A stretch of 12,216 bases of DNA from assembly GCA_002491565.1 (NCBI GenBank), contig DKWE01000082.1, forward strand, positions 1 through 12,216. Direction: 5' to 3'. Each line of letters starts with the position of its first letter. Positions within the stretch are counted from its first letter, which is position 1. The stretch comes from Lachnospiraceae bacterium UBA7160 (lineage in GTDB: Bacteria; Bacillota; Clostridia; Lachnospirales; Lachnospiraceae). The notes below the pieces were generated by a model. It was given only the letters and a program-made list of their open reading frames with translations, ran no database searches and was not told the origin of the DNA. The position numbers and the translations under genes were made by a program. Positions 6,380 through 12,216 of the stretch are shown one piece after another.

Positions 6380-7684
6380 TTACTGTTTATTACCATTGGA
6401 TTGGACAGCAAGCCAGAGGGTAAACGCGCTTCCTCTCCCCTCCTCGCTCTTCACCTCGATCGTCCCTCCGTGGAGCTTTGCAATTTTCATTGCAAGTGCA
6501 AGGCCAAGGCCAAAGCCCTCGGAATTTCGCGCAGCGTCTTCTTTGTAGAAACGCTCGAAGAGCCGCTGCTGCGTCTCGGGCTTGATTCCGGGTCCCTCAT
6601 CCTTTACTTCTGCGTATACCCGGTCTTCTTTCATACCGGTCCGGAGCGTAATTTCCTGTCCCTCCTGGCTGAACTTAACTGCATTTGAAACCAGATTGTG
6701 CAATGCAACCACGACCAATGACAGATCCATTGGCGCCTCCGCCTTTGAAAGCAGCAGGCGAAACCGGACAGAACATCCTTCCTCTTCCTGCATTTCTTCG
6801 CAGATTGCACGCGCGACCTCCGCCAGATCCAGCGGTTCCTTTTCCAGCTTTTGCCTGCCCTGCTCCAGCCGCGACAAATACAGCAGCTGTGTGATCAGCC
6901 GCTTCATCCGCTCCGCCTGCCTCTGCAGAACCTGAAATGATTCCCGGATCTCCTCTTCACTGCCTGCGTTCTCCACCCGGTAACGGCTTTCCTCCAGTAT
7001 CACAGATACCGGTGTGCGCAGCTCATGTGCAACATTCGCGGTAAATTCCTCCTGGGAACGCACCATGCGCTCGATCTGTTCCAGCATCCGGTTGTCCGCT
7101 CTGGCAAGCACAGACAGCTCCTCAAATCCGCCTTCGTATACGACACGCTGCGACATATCCAGATTCGTGCCAATCTGCTCCGCGGTCTGGCACATGCGCT
7201 TCAGTGGATTGGAAATCTTTCTGGCCAGCAAACCGCCTACTACGGTCACTGTAACCGCTACTATTATCACACATAGATACGCAGCATCCTCCACTCTGGT
7301 ATAGCGGCTGGAGATCTCGGAATTCATCACGACACCGCGCACATAAAAGGTCCCCTCCGGGCTCTCAATCCCGACACGGTCATACACATAAAAAAGTTCT
7401 CCCTGTGACTTAATACTCCGGAGCTTTCGAGCATTCAGCTCCTCCATCTGCGGGAACTTGTCCGGATATCTGCCGGAGTTTACAAAGCCGTCCTCCGACA
7501 ACACCAAAAAATAATAACCTTCATCCTCGTATTCAAACCGGTCAGAAACAACCAGCTCTCCTTCCACCTGTGAAATATAGCGGCTGTTCGCCCGCACGCG
7601 CCGCTCCAGATGCGATGCAATCTCATACTGCACAACTGCTCTTGTCAGGATACTCACGAAAAAAATCATCATCGCGGACAGCAA
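6380..7684 (-). CDS. Membrane sensor histidine kinase of a two-component system
   Basis: This is an OmpR-partner type kinase that phosphorylates the response regulator encoded just upstream. Numbering from the TTG at 7684 (434 residues), it shows part of a first membrane helix (1-18), an extracytoplasmic domain (about 20-133), a second helix (about 135-153) and a HAMP linker. The H-box is VAHELRTPVSVILEE with His220. ATPase motifs follow: HNLVSNAVKFS, DEGPGI and GFGLGLALA. The start is uncertain. The TTG at 7684 is the first conventional start codon but has no ribosome site and cuts into the helix. The frame stays open upstream to 7801, and a CTG at 7732 sits 8 bases after AAGGG and would restore a full helix beginning LSITRYFAVILL. 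The true protein is therefore probably about 450 residues and overlaps or abuts the regulator stop. The signal sensed is unknown. Confidence 0.93.
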   Translation of the reverse strand: MLSAMMIFFVSILTRAVVQYEIASHLERRVRANSRYISQVEGELVVSDRFEYEDEGYYFLVLSEDGFVNSGRYPDKFPQMEELNARKLRSIKSQGELFYVYDRVGIESPEGTFYVRGVVMNSEISSRYTRVEDAAYLCVIIVAVTVTVVGGLLARKISNPLKRMCQTAEQIGTNLDMSQRVVYEGGFEELSVLARADNRMLEQIERMVRSQEEFTANVAHELRTPVSVILEESRYRVENAGSEEEIRESFQVLQRQAERMKRLITQLLYLSRLEQGRQKLEKEPLDLAEVARAICEEMQEEEGCSVRFRLLLSKAEAPMDLSLVVVALHNLVSNAVKFSQEGQEITLRTGMKEDRVYAEVKDEGPGIKPETQQRLFERFYKEDAARNSEGFGLGLALAMKIAKLHGGTIEVKSEEGRGSAFTLWLAVQSNGNKQ

Positions 7685-7737
7685 TGCTACCGCTGCAAGC
7701 AGAATAACAGCGAAATACCGCGTGATGGACAGTTGTT

Positions 7738-8412
7738 TTACCCTTCGTCTTTTAATAGATATCCCACCCCTCGGACGGTCCGGATTAATTTTTTGTCGAA
7801 CTCATCATCGATCTTTTTGCGCAGAAAGCGAATGTAAACGTCTACCACATTAGAGCCCCCTCCATAGGAGACATCCCAGCTGTCCGACTCAATCTGCTCG
7901 CGGGTCAATACAAGCCCCTGATTGCGGATCAGATAAAGCAGCACCGAATATTCCTTCGGGGACAGCTCGATCACCTTTCCTGCGCGTGTTACCACATGTG
8001 ACGTCTCATTCACTGTTAAGTCCCCACAGGTATAGATACTTTCTGTGCGTTCCGGCCGCATCCTGGTCATCACCCGTACCCGGGCCAGCAGCTCCTGCAT
8101 CCGAAATGGCTTGATCAGATAATCGCTCGCCCCCAGGTCCAGGCCACGCACAATATCATTCAGCCCATCCCGGGCTGTCAGAAACAGCACCGGCGTGCGA
8201 ATCCCCCTTCTGCGCGCTTCCTTCAACACGCCAAACCCATCCAGCTTCGGCAGCATCACATCCAGGATGACCCCGTCATACGCCGTATACTCCAAATAAT
8301 ACAGTGCGCTCTCGCCATCAAAGCAGGCATCCGTCAGATATCCTTCCTTTTTCAGCTCCCGAATCAGAATCCGGCTCATATCCCGCTCGTCTTCTACCAC
8401 CAATAGCTTCAT
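7738..8412 (-). CDS. OmpR/PhoB-family response regulator
   Basis: This 224-residue DNA-binding regulator has an N-terminal receiver domain with the acidic pair in VVEDE (residues 5-9), phospho-acceptor Asp51 in LDVMLP, the Thr in FLTA (near 79) and Lys101 in LIKPF. It is followed by a winged-helix effector domain (about 125-224) with LSPKEYSVLLYL and the typical ending IRTVRGVGYLL. It should be phosphorylated by the kinase encoded directly after it. I chose the ATG at 8412, preceded by a GGGTGGG purine tract and opening with MKLLVVEDE; an in-frame ATG at 8448 has no ribosome site. A sigma-A-type promoter lies 70-95 bp upstream. Its targets are unknown; possible ones are its own promoter and the sulfotransferase unit. 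Confidence 0.95.
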   Translation of the reverse strand: MKLLVVEDERDMSRILIRELKKEGYLTDACFDGESALYYLEYTAYDGVILDVMLPKLDGFGVLKEARRRGIRTPVLFLTARDGLNDIVRGLDLGASDYLIKPFRMQELLARVRVMTRMRPERTESIYTCGDLTVNETSHVVTRAGKVIELSPKEYSVLLYLIRNQGLVLTREQIESDSWDVSYGGGSNVVDVYIRFLRKKIDDEFDKKLIRTVRGVGYLLKDEG

Positions 8413-8479
8413 CCCATATCCCACCCAGTCAAATCCAAATTTTATCATTATTTAACATTACTGTAAAAAAATTATCTTT

Positions 8480-8508
8480 ATTGTAACATTGATTTTATCG
8501 TTTTGCAA
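8480..8508 (-). promoter_or_regulatory. Sigma-A-type promoter of the two-component operon
   Basis: On the minus strand TTGCAA (8508-8503) and TACAAT (8485-8480) are 17 bp apart inside an AT-rich stretch. The start codon at 8412 is about 60-65 bp downstream of the expected transcription start. ATGTTA occurs twice about 31 bp apart around and after the -10 (near 8487 and 8456) and could be regulator contacts. Confidence 0.65.
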
Positions 8509-8656
8509 TTGTTATTTCATGGAACAATCCTATTTCCATACTTCACTCGTTACCGCTCATGCGCCCCGGTCGAGAAGGATATATGGGGTTCTGCCAGCCC
8601 AAACCGTTCGTCTGCAAGTTCTAGGTGCCAGAAGACCTCCGCGGCTGCCCGCCGGA

Positions 8657-8688
8657 ATAAAAAAGCAGGCATCTTTTCAACACCTGCT
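8657..8688 (-). terminator. Intrinsic terminator after spoVAC
   Basis: On the minus strand AGCAGG (8688-8683) pairs with CCTGCT (8669-8664). The stem can extend through G-U pairs to a GAAAA loop, and a run of six T (8664-8659) follows. It lies about 80 bp after the spoVAC stop codon and before the promoter of the two-component genes, which separates the two transcripts. Confidence 0.75.
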
Positions 8689-8766
8689 CCTTCCAAACAT
8701 TTTATTCTGGTTATCCAGCTTCTCAATCCGACTGTATGATCAATAAGCCAGCACATTCTGCTCATT

Positions 8767-9237
8767 TCAGCCGGCAATCCCCATCATTTTCAGCACCCAG
8801 TAGATCAGCCCCAACGCCCAGCTGGCGAGAATCCCATACAGAATCACCGGGCCTGCAATGGTGAAGATCTTGCAGCCAATTCCGAAGACCTGCCCCTCTT
8901 TTTTGTATTCGATCGCCGGAGCTGCTACCGAGTTGGCAAAGCCGGTGATCGGGACGAGCGTCCCTGCTCCGCCGAATTTCGCGAGCTTCTGGTAAAGATT
9001 GAGCCCGGTCAAAAGAACACTGAGCAAGACAAGCAGAAGCGATGTCCAGCTTCCAGACGTATCTTTATCCAGCCCAAACCAGTTACAGGCATTCAGGATT
9101 CCCTGCCCAATCACGCAAATACAGCCGCCTGTCACAAAGGCTTTGAGCATATTGAGAGGCAGGCTGTGCTTTGGCGTGACTTTCTTTACGTAATCATTGT
9201 ACTCTTTGTTTTTTCTTTCTTTTAAAATATCCGGCAT
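8767..9237 (-). CDS. spoVAC: Stage V sporulation protein AC (SpoVAC)
   Basis: SpoVAC is a small inner-membrane protein of spores, part of the SpoVA channel for dipicolinic acid uptake during sporulation and release in germination; B. subtilis SpoVAC has been described as mechanosensitive. The 156-residue length fits the family (about 150). An N-terminal polar segment (about 1-30) is followed by FVTGGCICVIGQ, then hydrophobic helices and the strongly conserved GGAGTLVPITGFANSVAAPA (about 91-110), and it ends in two more helices. The ATG at 9237 was chosen for its AAAGGAG ribosome site 6 bases upstream; the frame extends to 9318 without one. SpoVAEb has a related fold but lacks this N-terminal segment. 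The usual downstream partners spoVAD and spoVAE are absent: a terminator and an unrelated operon follow. It would be expected to be expressed in the forespore. Confidence 0.93.
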   Translation of the reverse strand: MPDILKERKNKEYNDYVKKVTPKHSLPLNMLKAFVTGGCICVIGQGILNACNWFGLDKDTSGSWTSLLLVLLSVLLTGLNLYQKLAKFGGAGTLVPITGFANSVAAPAIEYKKEGQVFGIGCKIFTIAGPVILYGILASWALGLIYWVLKMMGIAG

Positions 9238-9324
9238 CGAAGGCTCCTTTCCCGCACACACAGCTGTGATGGATCGATGATCGTGTGCTCTCCTGGATTC
9301 ATGTACTTCCCATTTCATTTGTCG

Positions 9325-9349
9325 GCCTGCATAGAATGCTCTTGCAGGC
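9325..9349. repeat. 7-bp inverted repeat upstream of spoVAC
   Basis: The perfect arms GCCTGCA (9325-9331) and TGCAGGC (9343-9349) are separated by 11 bp. No T-run follows on either strand, so it is not a standard terminator. The spacer includes the CATTCTA sequence that could be a sigma-G -10, so the repeat could be an operator over the spoVAC promoter. Confidence 0.55.
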
Positions 9350-9368
9350 TCCCCAGATATCGCACCGT

Positions 9369-9462
9369 ACTATGGTATAATAGTTTCTCCTGCTTCGGAT
9401 ATTTTATTCACATCATCTGCCAGTGGAATACCGTTCCTATCCGGCGAACTCCATACCATAGT
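9369..9462. repeat. 10-bp inverted repeat pair ACTATGGTAT
   Basis: ACTATGGTAT occurs at 9369-9378 on the plus strand and at 9462-9453 on the minus strand, a perfect inverted pair with 74 bp between. The plus-strand copy continues into TATAAT. Its role is unknown; it might mark the ends of a small element. Confidence 0.5.
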
Positions 9463-9560
9463 TTTCCGCAGACAAGACAGCTGAATGAAGAGATGCATAA
9501 ATACATGAAAACGCCTCGCGGGACAGTGACTGCTGAACAGTTACAAAGAAGATAACTAGA

Positions 9561-9821
9561 TCAGCCCTCGACGATCAGATATTTCCCGTCCGGAAGTTTA
9601 AATACCTCTGCCTCCGCAAGCAGATCTGCCTTGGAAAGACCCGCGGTATCAACCCCATTTTCCTCAAAGTATTCCTTTACCTCTGGATAGCCGTCTGCGA
9701 CAACTGCCATGCAGTCATCGAGAAACGCATCCGCTTCCTCCAGTGTCTCAGCGACCGGCTCATCAAAAAGCTGCGACTGATTTTTCAAAAATGTCTCAAG
9801 ATATTCCTTTTTGTAAATCAT
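9561..9821 (-). CDS. Small acidic conserved-looking protein of unknown function
   Basis: This 86-residue soluble protein has no signal peptide or membrane helix. It opens MIYKKEYLETFLKNQSQLFD and is rich in Glu, Asp and Ala. It appears mainly helical, with a predicted turn at ENGVDTAG, and ends in a likely strand, LPDGKYLIVEG. GGAGGAG lies 8 bases upstream of the ATG at 9821, a strong ribosome site that makes a real gene likely. I do not recognise a domain. Similar small clostridial proteins may carry a glyoxalase label in databases, but I see no metal-binding pattern that would justify it. It stands alone between a terminator-like region and the spoVAC upstream region. Its upstream region includes the 55-nt nested hairpin at 9857-9911, whose near edge is about 35 bp from the start codon. 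Confidence 0.75.
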   Translation of the reverse strand: MIYKKEYLETFLKNQSQLFDEPVAETLEEADAFLDDCMAVVADGYPEVKEYFEENGVDTAGLSKADLLAEAEVFKLPDGKYLIVEG

Positions 9822-9856
9822 AATTCGTTCTCCTCCTGCTGCATCCGCTGTGAAAT

Positions 9857-9911
9857 GTCAGAGTAACTGCATCATTGGCCAGTACCGAAACTGCCTGCAA
9901 ACTACTCTGAC
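9857..9911. repeat. Nested 55-nt hairpin upstream of the 86-residue gene
   Basis: The outer arms GTCAGAGTA (9857-9865) and TACTCTGAC (9903-9911) pair perfectly over 9 bp. Inside them TGCA (9868-9871) pairs with TGCA (9896-9899). Inside that GG-C-CAGT (9877-9883, one bulged C) pairs with ACTGCC (9890-9895) around a 6-nt loop. No T-run follows on either strand, so it is not a simple terminator. It may be a structured leader, a small RNA or a protein-binding site. Confidence 0.6.
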
Positions 9912-9936
9912 CGGAATGCGAAAAGCTTAAACTCAT

Positions 9937-9966
9937 AAAAACGACCTGCAATCTCTTGCTGACAGG
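9937..9966 (-). terminator. Candidate second terminator after ydcF
   Basis: On the minus strand GCAA and TTGC form a stem around a GAGA loop, with outer CCT/AGG pairing interrupted by a 4-nt bulge. TCGTTTTT follows. It lies about 70 bp after the YdcF stop codon. The stem is short, so this is only a possible back-up terminator. Confidence 0.35.
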
Positions 9967-9973
9967 CAGAATG

Positions 9974-9998
9974 AAAAAAGTCCGGTCATGAACCGTGA
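9974..9998 (-). terminator. Candidate terminator after the MocR-YdcF pair
   Basis: On the minus strand TC-A-CGGT (one bulged A) pairs with ACCGGA around a 5-nt loop and is followed by C and six T. It starts about 40 bp after the YdcF stop. The stem is only six pairs, but the T-run is good. Confidence 0.45.
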
Positions 9999-10036
9999 TC
10001 TTTGGTTGTGCTTAGTATACCCTCCACACATTGATT

Positions 10037-10687
10037 TCATCCTGCATCCATGTGTTCCCGCATGATTGCATGAAACTGGGAACCGCACCGCTCCACCTCT
10101 CCGAGTACCGTATCGATCCCCTGCTCCGTCCGCGTCCAGGTATCCCGGCTGATCCCGCGCGTCACGACAGGACAAACAAGAATCTCCGTGTCCGGAAACT
10201 GCTCCTGATAGTACAGCAGACAACGGCGCGCATGAAATGCCTGGCAGCACAGCAGCGCACGGTGTACCGGAATGTTGCGCTCCTGCAGACACTCGCGTGA
10301 AAAAATGGCATTCTGATACGTATAGGTCGCCCGGTCCTCCCGCAGAATCGCTGCATCCGGCACCCCCTCCGAGCGAAGCACCGCACGCAGATACTCGAAC
10401 TCCGTCTCAAACTCTGCCTCTGCGCCATGCTCCACAGATTTCACTGGCTCCGTGACTCTGTCACACTGTGCACTGCCTCCCGCCGTCTCGTCCTGCAAAA
10501 GGAACCGCCCGGTCACAATGCTGTACCTTCCGGAGGGCAGAACCCACGGCGCAAACCCCTGACGGTACAGCTTCGCCGCATGGATTGCCGCATCCGGATA
10601 GTTCCCGCCCGGCACAAAAATCACATCCGCCTTCTCCGGCACGTCCTCCACAAAAACAAAATCCGTAATTGCCTGATAAAACTGCAT
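10037..10687 (-). CDS. YdcF/DUF218-family protein
   Basis: This 216-residue protein belongs to the DUF218 (YdcF/SanA-like) family, a Rossmann-like fold whose members include E. coli YdcF, which binds S-adenosylmethionine in vitro, and envelope-related SanA. The role of most members is not established. The family pattern is clear: VIFVPGGNYPDAAIHAAKLY near the N-terminus, WVLPSGRYS, then GVPDAAILREDRATYTYQNA, where the Thr-x-x-Asn stretch is the family signature. No signal peptide or membrane helix is seen, so this is the cytoplasmic form. I chose the ATG at 10687 because AAGGAG lies 5 bases upstream. A GTG at 10729 extends the frame by 14 residues but overlaps the regulator gene and lacks a ribosome site. 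It follows the MocR gene by 29 bp and is probably cotranscribed with it. A Gly/Ala/Glu-rich insertion (about residues 65-95) is longer than I expect for the family. Confidence 0.85.
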   Translation of the reverse strand: MQFYQAITDFVFVEDVPEKADVIFVPGGNYPDAAIHAAKLYRQGFAPWVLPSGRYSIVTGRFLLQDETAGGSAQCDRVTEPVKSVEHGAEAEFETEFEYLRAVLRSEGVPDAAILREDRATYTYQNAIFSRECLQERNIPVHRALLCCQAFHARRCLLYYQEQFPDTEILVCPVVTRGISRDTWTRTEQGIDTVLGEVERCGSQFHAIMREHMDAG

Positions 10688-10716
10688 ATCCTCTCCTTCA
10701 TACCCGCGAAATTTTT

Positions 10717-12120
10717 CTATGGTATCCACGCCCGTTTCAGCCTCCGGACAGCTTCACAGATCTCCTCCTCGGAGAGCGTCGCATAGCCGAGGAGAACTGT
10801 ATGCGAAGGCTGTCCTGCCGCCTCTCCGACAAAGTACCGCGAAAGACCGCAGACTCGCACACCCTCTCTTGCCGCCAGTTCTACCGCCTCCTGCTCCGTC
10901 ATCCCGTTCTGGAAGGTAAGCAGCAGATGAACGCCCGCATGCTCCCCGCTCACGCTGCAAAAGGAGCGAAACGCCTTTAATTCCTCCAGCAGCAGATCAT
11001 GCCGGCTCCGGTAGACCGCCCGCATCTTGTTGAGATGGCGTTCAAAGTACCCCTGGTCCAGGAATCCTGCGATAATCCGCTGATCGACGCGCGACACGGT
11101 TGAGGATATGATCCGGCCGCGCTGCTGATACACGGAAAGCAGCGCCTTCGGAAGCACAAGGTAGCTGATACGGATGGCGGGAGCGAGTGACTTGGAAAAC
11201 GTCCCGATATAGATCACACGCCCTGCACGGTCGAAGCCCTGCAGCGCCGGGATCGGTTTGCCCTTATACCTGAATTCGCTGTCATAGTCATCTTCAATGA
11301 TATATCGCCCTTCGCCGGACGATGCCCAGGCGAGAAGCTGCATCCGCCTTTTCAACGGCATCACAAGTCCGATCGGGAACTGATGGGACGGCATCACATA
11401 CGCAATCTGCGCATCCGTCTGTTCCAACAGATCCACACGCATCCCGGACTCATCCATTTCCACAATCCGCACCTCATTCGACAGATTGCGAAAGACATCA
11501 TACGCTTTCTTGTACGTCGGACTCTCCATCGCAATCTTCTGCCCCGCTCCAAACATACTGCACAGCAGCAGCAGCAGGAAATCATTTCCCGCCCCCACGA
11601 TGATCTGCTCCGGCTCTGCCTCAACCGCCCGCGCCTGGTGCAGATACTCCGCAATGGTTCTGCGCAGCTCATACTCCCCCTGCGGATCTCCAAGCTGAAA
11701 CAGCTTGCGGTCCTCCTCCTGCAGCACCTCTTTGGAGAGCTTTTTCCAGGCATTTCCCGGAAAGCTGTCCAGGTCGACACCGCTCGGTGAAAAGTCATAC
11801 GTGCAGCAGACACTCTCCTGCACCGGTCGGAGCGCCTGCACCGGGCGCTTCGTCTCAAAATGATACAGTCCTTCCAGATCACATACAAAATAGCCCCTGT
11901 ACGGAACGGCCTCCAGATACCCTTCCGACACGAGCTGTTCATACGCGAGGTCCACCGTCGTTCGGCTGACCTGCAGATATTCCGCCAGCTTTCGCGTAGA
12001 GGGCAGCCTCTTTTTAAAAGGCAGCTCTCCGCTCAATATCTCTGACTTAATGTAATGATAAATCTGCTCATAGAGCGGCTCCTGCGACTTCACGTCCAGG
12101 CTGATTGTCAGATCATTCAT
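10717..12120 (-). CDS. MocR-family GntR transcriptional regulator with aminotransferase-like domain
   Basis: This 467-residue regulator joins a GntR-type winged helix (about 10-80; EPLYEQIYHYIKSEILSGEL, LPSTRKLAEYLQVSRTTVD) to a fold-type I aminotransferase domain (about 105-467) that binds pyridoxal phosphate. Visible features are the likely cofactor lysine K310 in GTFSKSLAP, the EDDYDSEFRY segment (276-285) and NDFLLLL following the GAGND turn. The length is normal for the family. Members such as PdxR control vitamin B6 synthesis and GabR controls GABA use, but no pdxST, gab or transport gene is next to it, so the target is unknown. The ATG at 12120 has GGAGGAG 4 bases upstream. MocR proteins often regulate themselves or a neighbour; here the only codirectional neighbour is the YdcF gene 29 bp downstream. 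Confidence 0.94.
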   Translation of the reverse strand: MNDLTISLDVKSQEPLYEQIYHYIKSEILSGELPFKKRLPSTRKLAEYLQVSRTTVDLAYEQLVSEGYLEAVPYRGYFVCDLEGLYHFETKRPVQALRPVQESVCCTYDFSPSGVDLDSFPGNAWKKLSKEVLQEEDRKLFQLGDPQGEYELRRTIAEYLHQARAVEAEPEQIIVGAGNDFLLLLLCSMFGAGQKIAMESPTYKKAYDVFRNLSNEVRIVEMDESGMRVDLLEQTDAQIAYVMPSHQFPIGLVMPLKRRMQLLAWASSGEGRYIIEDDYDSEFRYKGKPIPALQGFDRAGRVIYIGTFSKSLAPAIRISYLVLPKALLSVYQQRGRIISSTVSRVDQRIIAGFLDQGYFERHLNKMRAVYRSRHDLLLEELKAFRSFCSVSGEHAGVHLLLTFQNGMTEQEAVELAAREGVRVCGLSRYFVGEAAGQPSHTVLLGYATLSEEEICEAVRRLKRAWIP

Positions 12121-12192
12121 GGAACTCCTCCAATAGATACCAGACGTACTTCTCTTGGCAGCGGCTGGCTGAACACAGCAGAAAGCCTCTAG

Positions 12193-12207
12193 TTACTGTG
12201 AAAGTAA
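12193..12207. promoter_or_regulatory. Small palindrome upstream of the MocR gene
   Basis: TTACT and AGTAA arms (5 bp each) flank 5 bp, centred about 80 bp upstream of the MocR start codon. The position suits an operator or autoregulatory site, but the arms are short enough to arise by chance. The sequence ends soon after, and I see no clear promoter in 12121-12216. Confidence 0.25.
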
Positions 12208-12216
12208 GCCAAGTGG

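Larger units (their letters stand above)
9238..9560. other. Intergenic region with inverted repeats upstream of spoVAC
   Basis: This 323-bp stretch has no supported gene. It contains a GCCTGCA/TGCAGGC hairpin (9325-9349) and a pair of 10-bp inverted arms (9369-9378 and 9453-9462). On the plus strand TGGTATAAT (9373-9381) is an extended -10-like sequence, with no -35. A plus-strand frame ends at 9555, and its last 26 residues look protein-like (for example KYMKTPRGTVTAEQLQRR), but it has no ribosome site and may be a remnant. The spoVAC promoter should lie here; a minus-strand CATTCTA at 9338-9332 fits the sigma-G -10 pattern, but no matching -35 is present. Confidence 0.5.

Noticed and set aside
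8550..8777. Minus-strand open frame of 75 codons after spoVAC
   Set aside because: It overlaps the spoVAC 3' end, crosses the intrinsic terminator and lacks a ribosome site; kept only as a composition oddity.
9933..10292. Minus-strand frame of 119 codons overlapping the YdcF gene
   Set aside because: It shares bases with the clear DUF218 frame and has Ser/Gly/Cys/Arg-rich shadow composition.
1..12216. CRISPR arrays, tRNA or rRNA genes, insertion sequences
   Set aside because: No regular repeat-spacer pattern, no tRNA cloverleaf or TTCRANY arm in a suitable context, and no transposase motif was seen.

Overview
Organism. The window looks like a spore-forming Firmicute of class Clostridia, most probably a gut Lachnospiraceae-type bacterium. 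The reasons are a spoVAC gene (dipicolinate channel of endospores), strong AGGAGG-type ribosome binding sites, roughly 50% GC by eye, and an OmpR/HK pair and a MocR regulator of Firmicute style. This is an inference from gene content; there is no rRNA gene or other phylogenetic marker here. Every gene I can support lies on the minus strand, so transcription runs from high to low coordinates. The many long plus-strand open frames are antisense shadows.

Layout in direction of transcription. (1) 12120-10037: a MocR-family GntR/aminotransferase regulator followed after 29 bp by a YdcF/DUF218 protein, with weak terminator-like hairpins after it. (2) 9821-9561: an 86-residue acidic protein of unknown function; its upstream region contains a nested 55-nt inverted repeat. 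(3) 9237-8767: a spoVAC gene without its usual spoVAD/spoVAE partners in the window, ended by a good intrinsic terminator. (4) 8412-6380: an OmpR-type response regulator and a membrane histidine kinase behind a clear sigma-A-type promoter. (5) 6215-344: a likely four-gene unit encoding a PAPS-dependent sulfotransferase, a two-domain CHR-family anion transporter, CysD, and a CysN-CysC fusion. A sigma-A-like promoter sits just upstream of it. (6) 343-1: no confident gene, only short coding-like fragments in several frames and repeats.

How the genes may work together. Unit 5 is the main result. CysD and the CysN half form ATP sulfurylase (sulfate to APS), the CysC half makes PAPS, and the sulfotransferase carries both PAPS-binding motifs. 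The CHR transporter in between could supply sulfate. The window therefore encodes a self-contained route from sulfate to a sulfated product, with no APS/PAPS reductase or sulfite reductase in view. The acceptor is unknown. The sulfotransferase ends in a coiled coil and a basic amphipathic tail, which hints at work at the membrane, for example on a surface glycan or lipid. The two-component system immediately upstream could control the unit: a 9-bp motif is shared by the two promoter regions, but that link is speculative.
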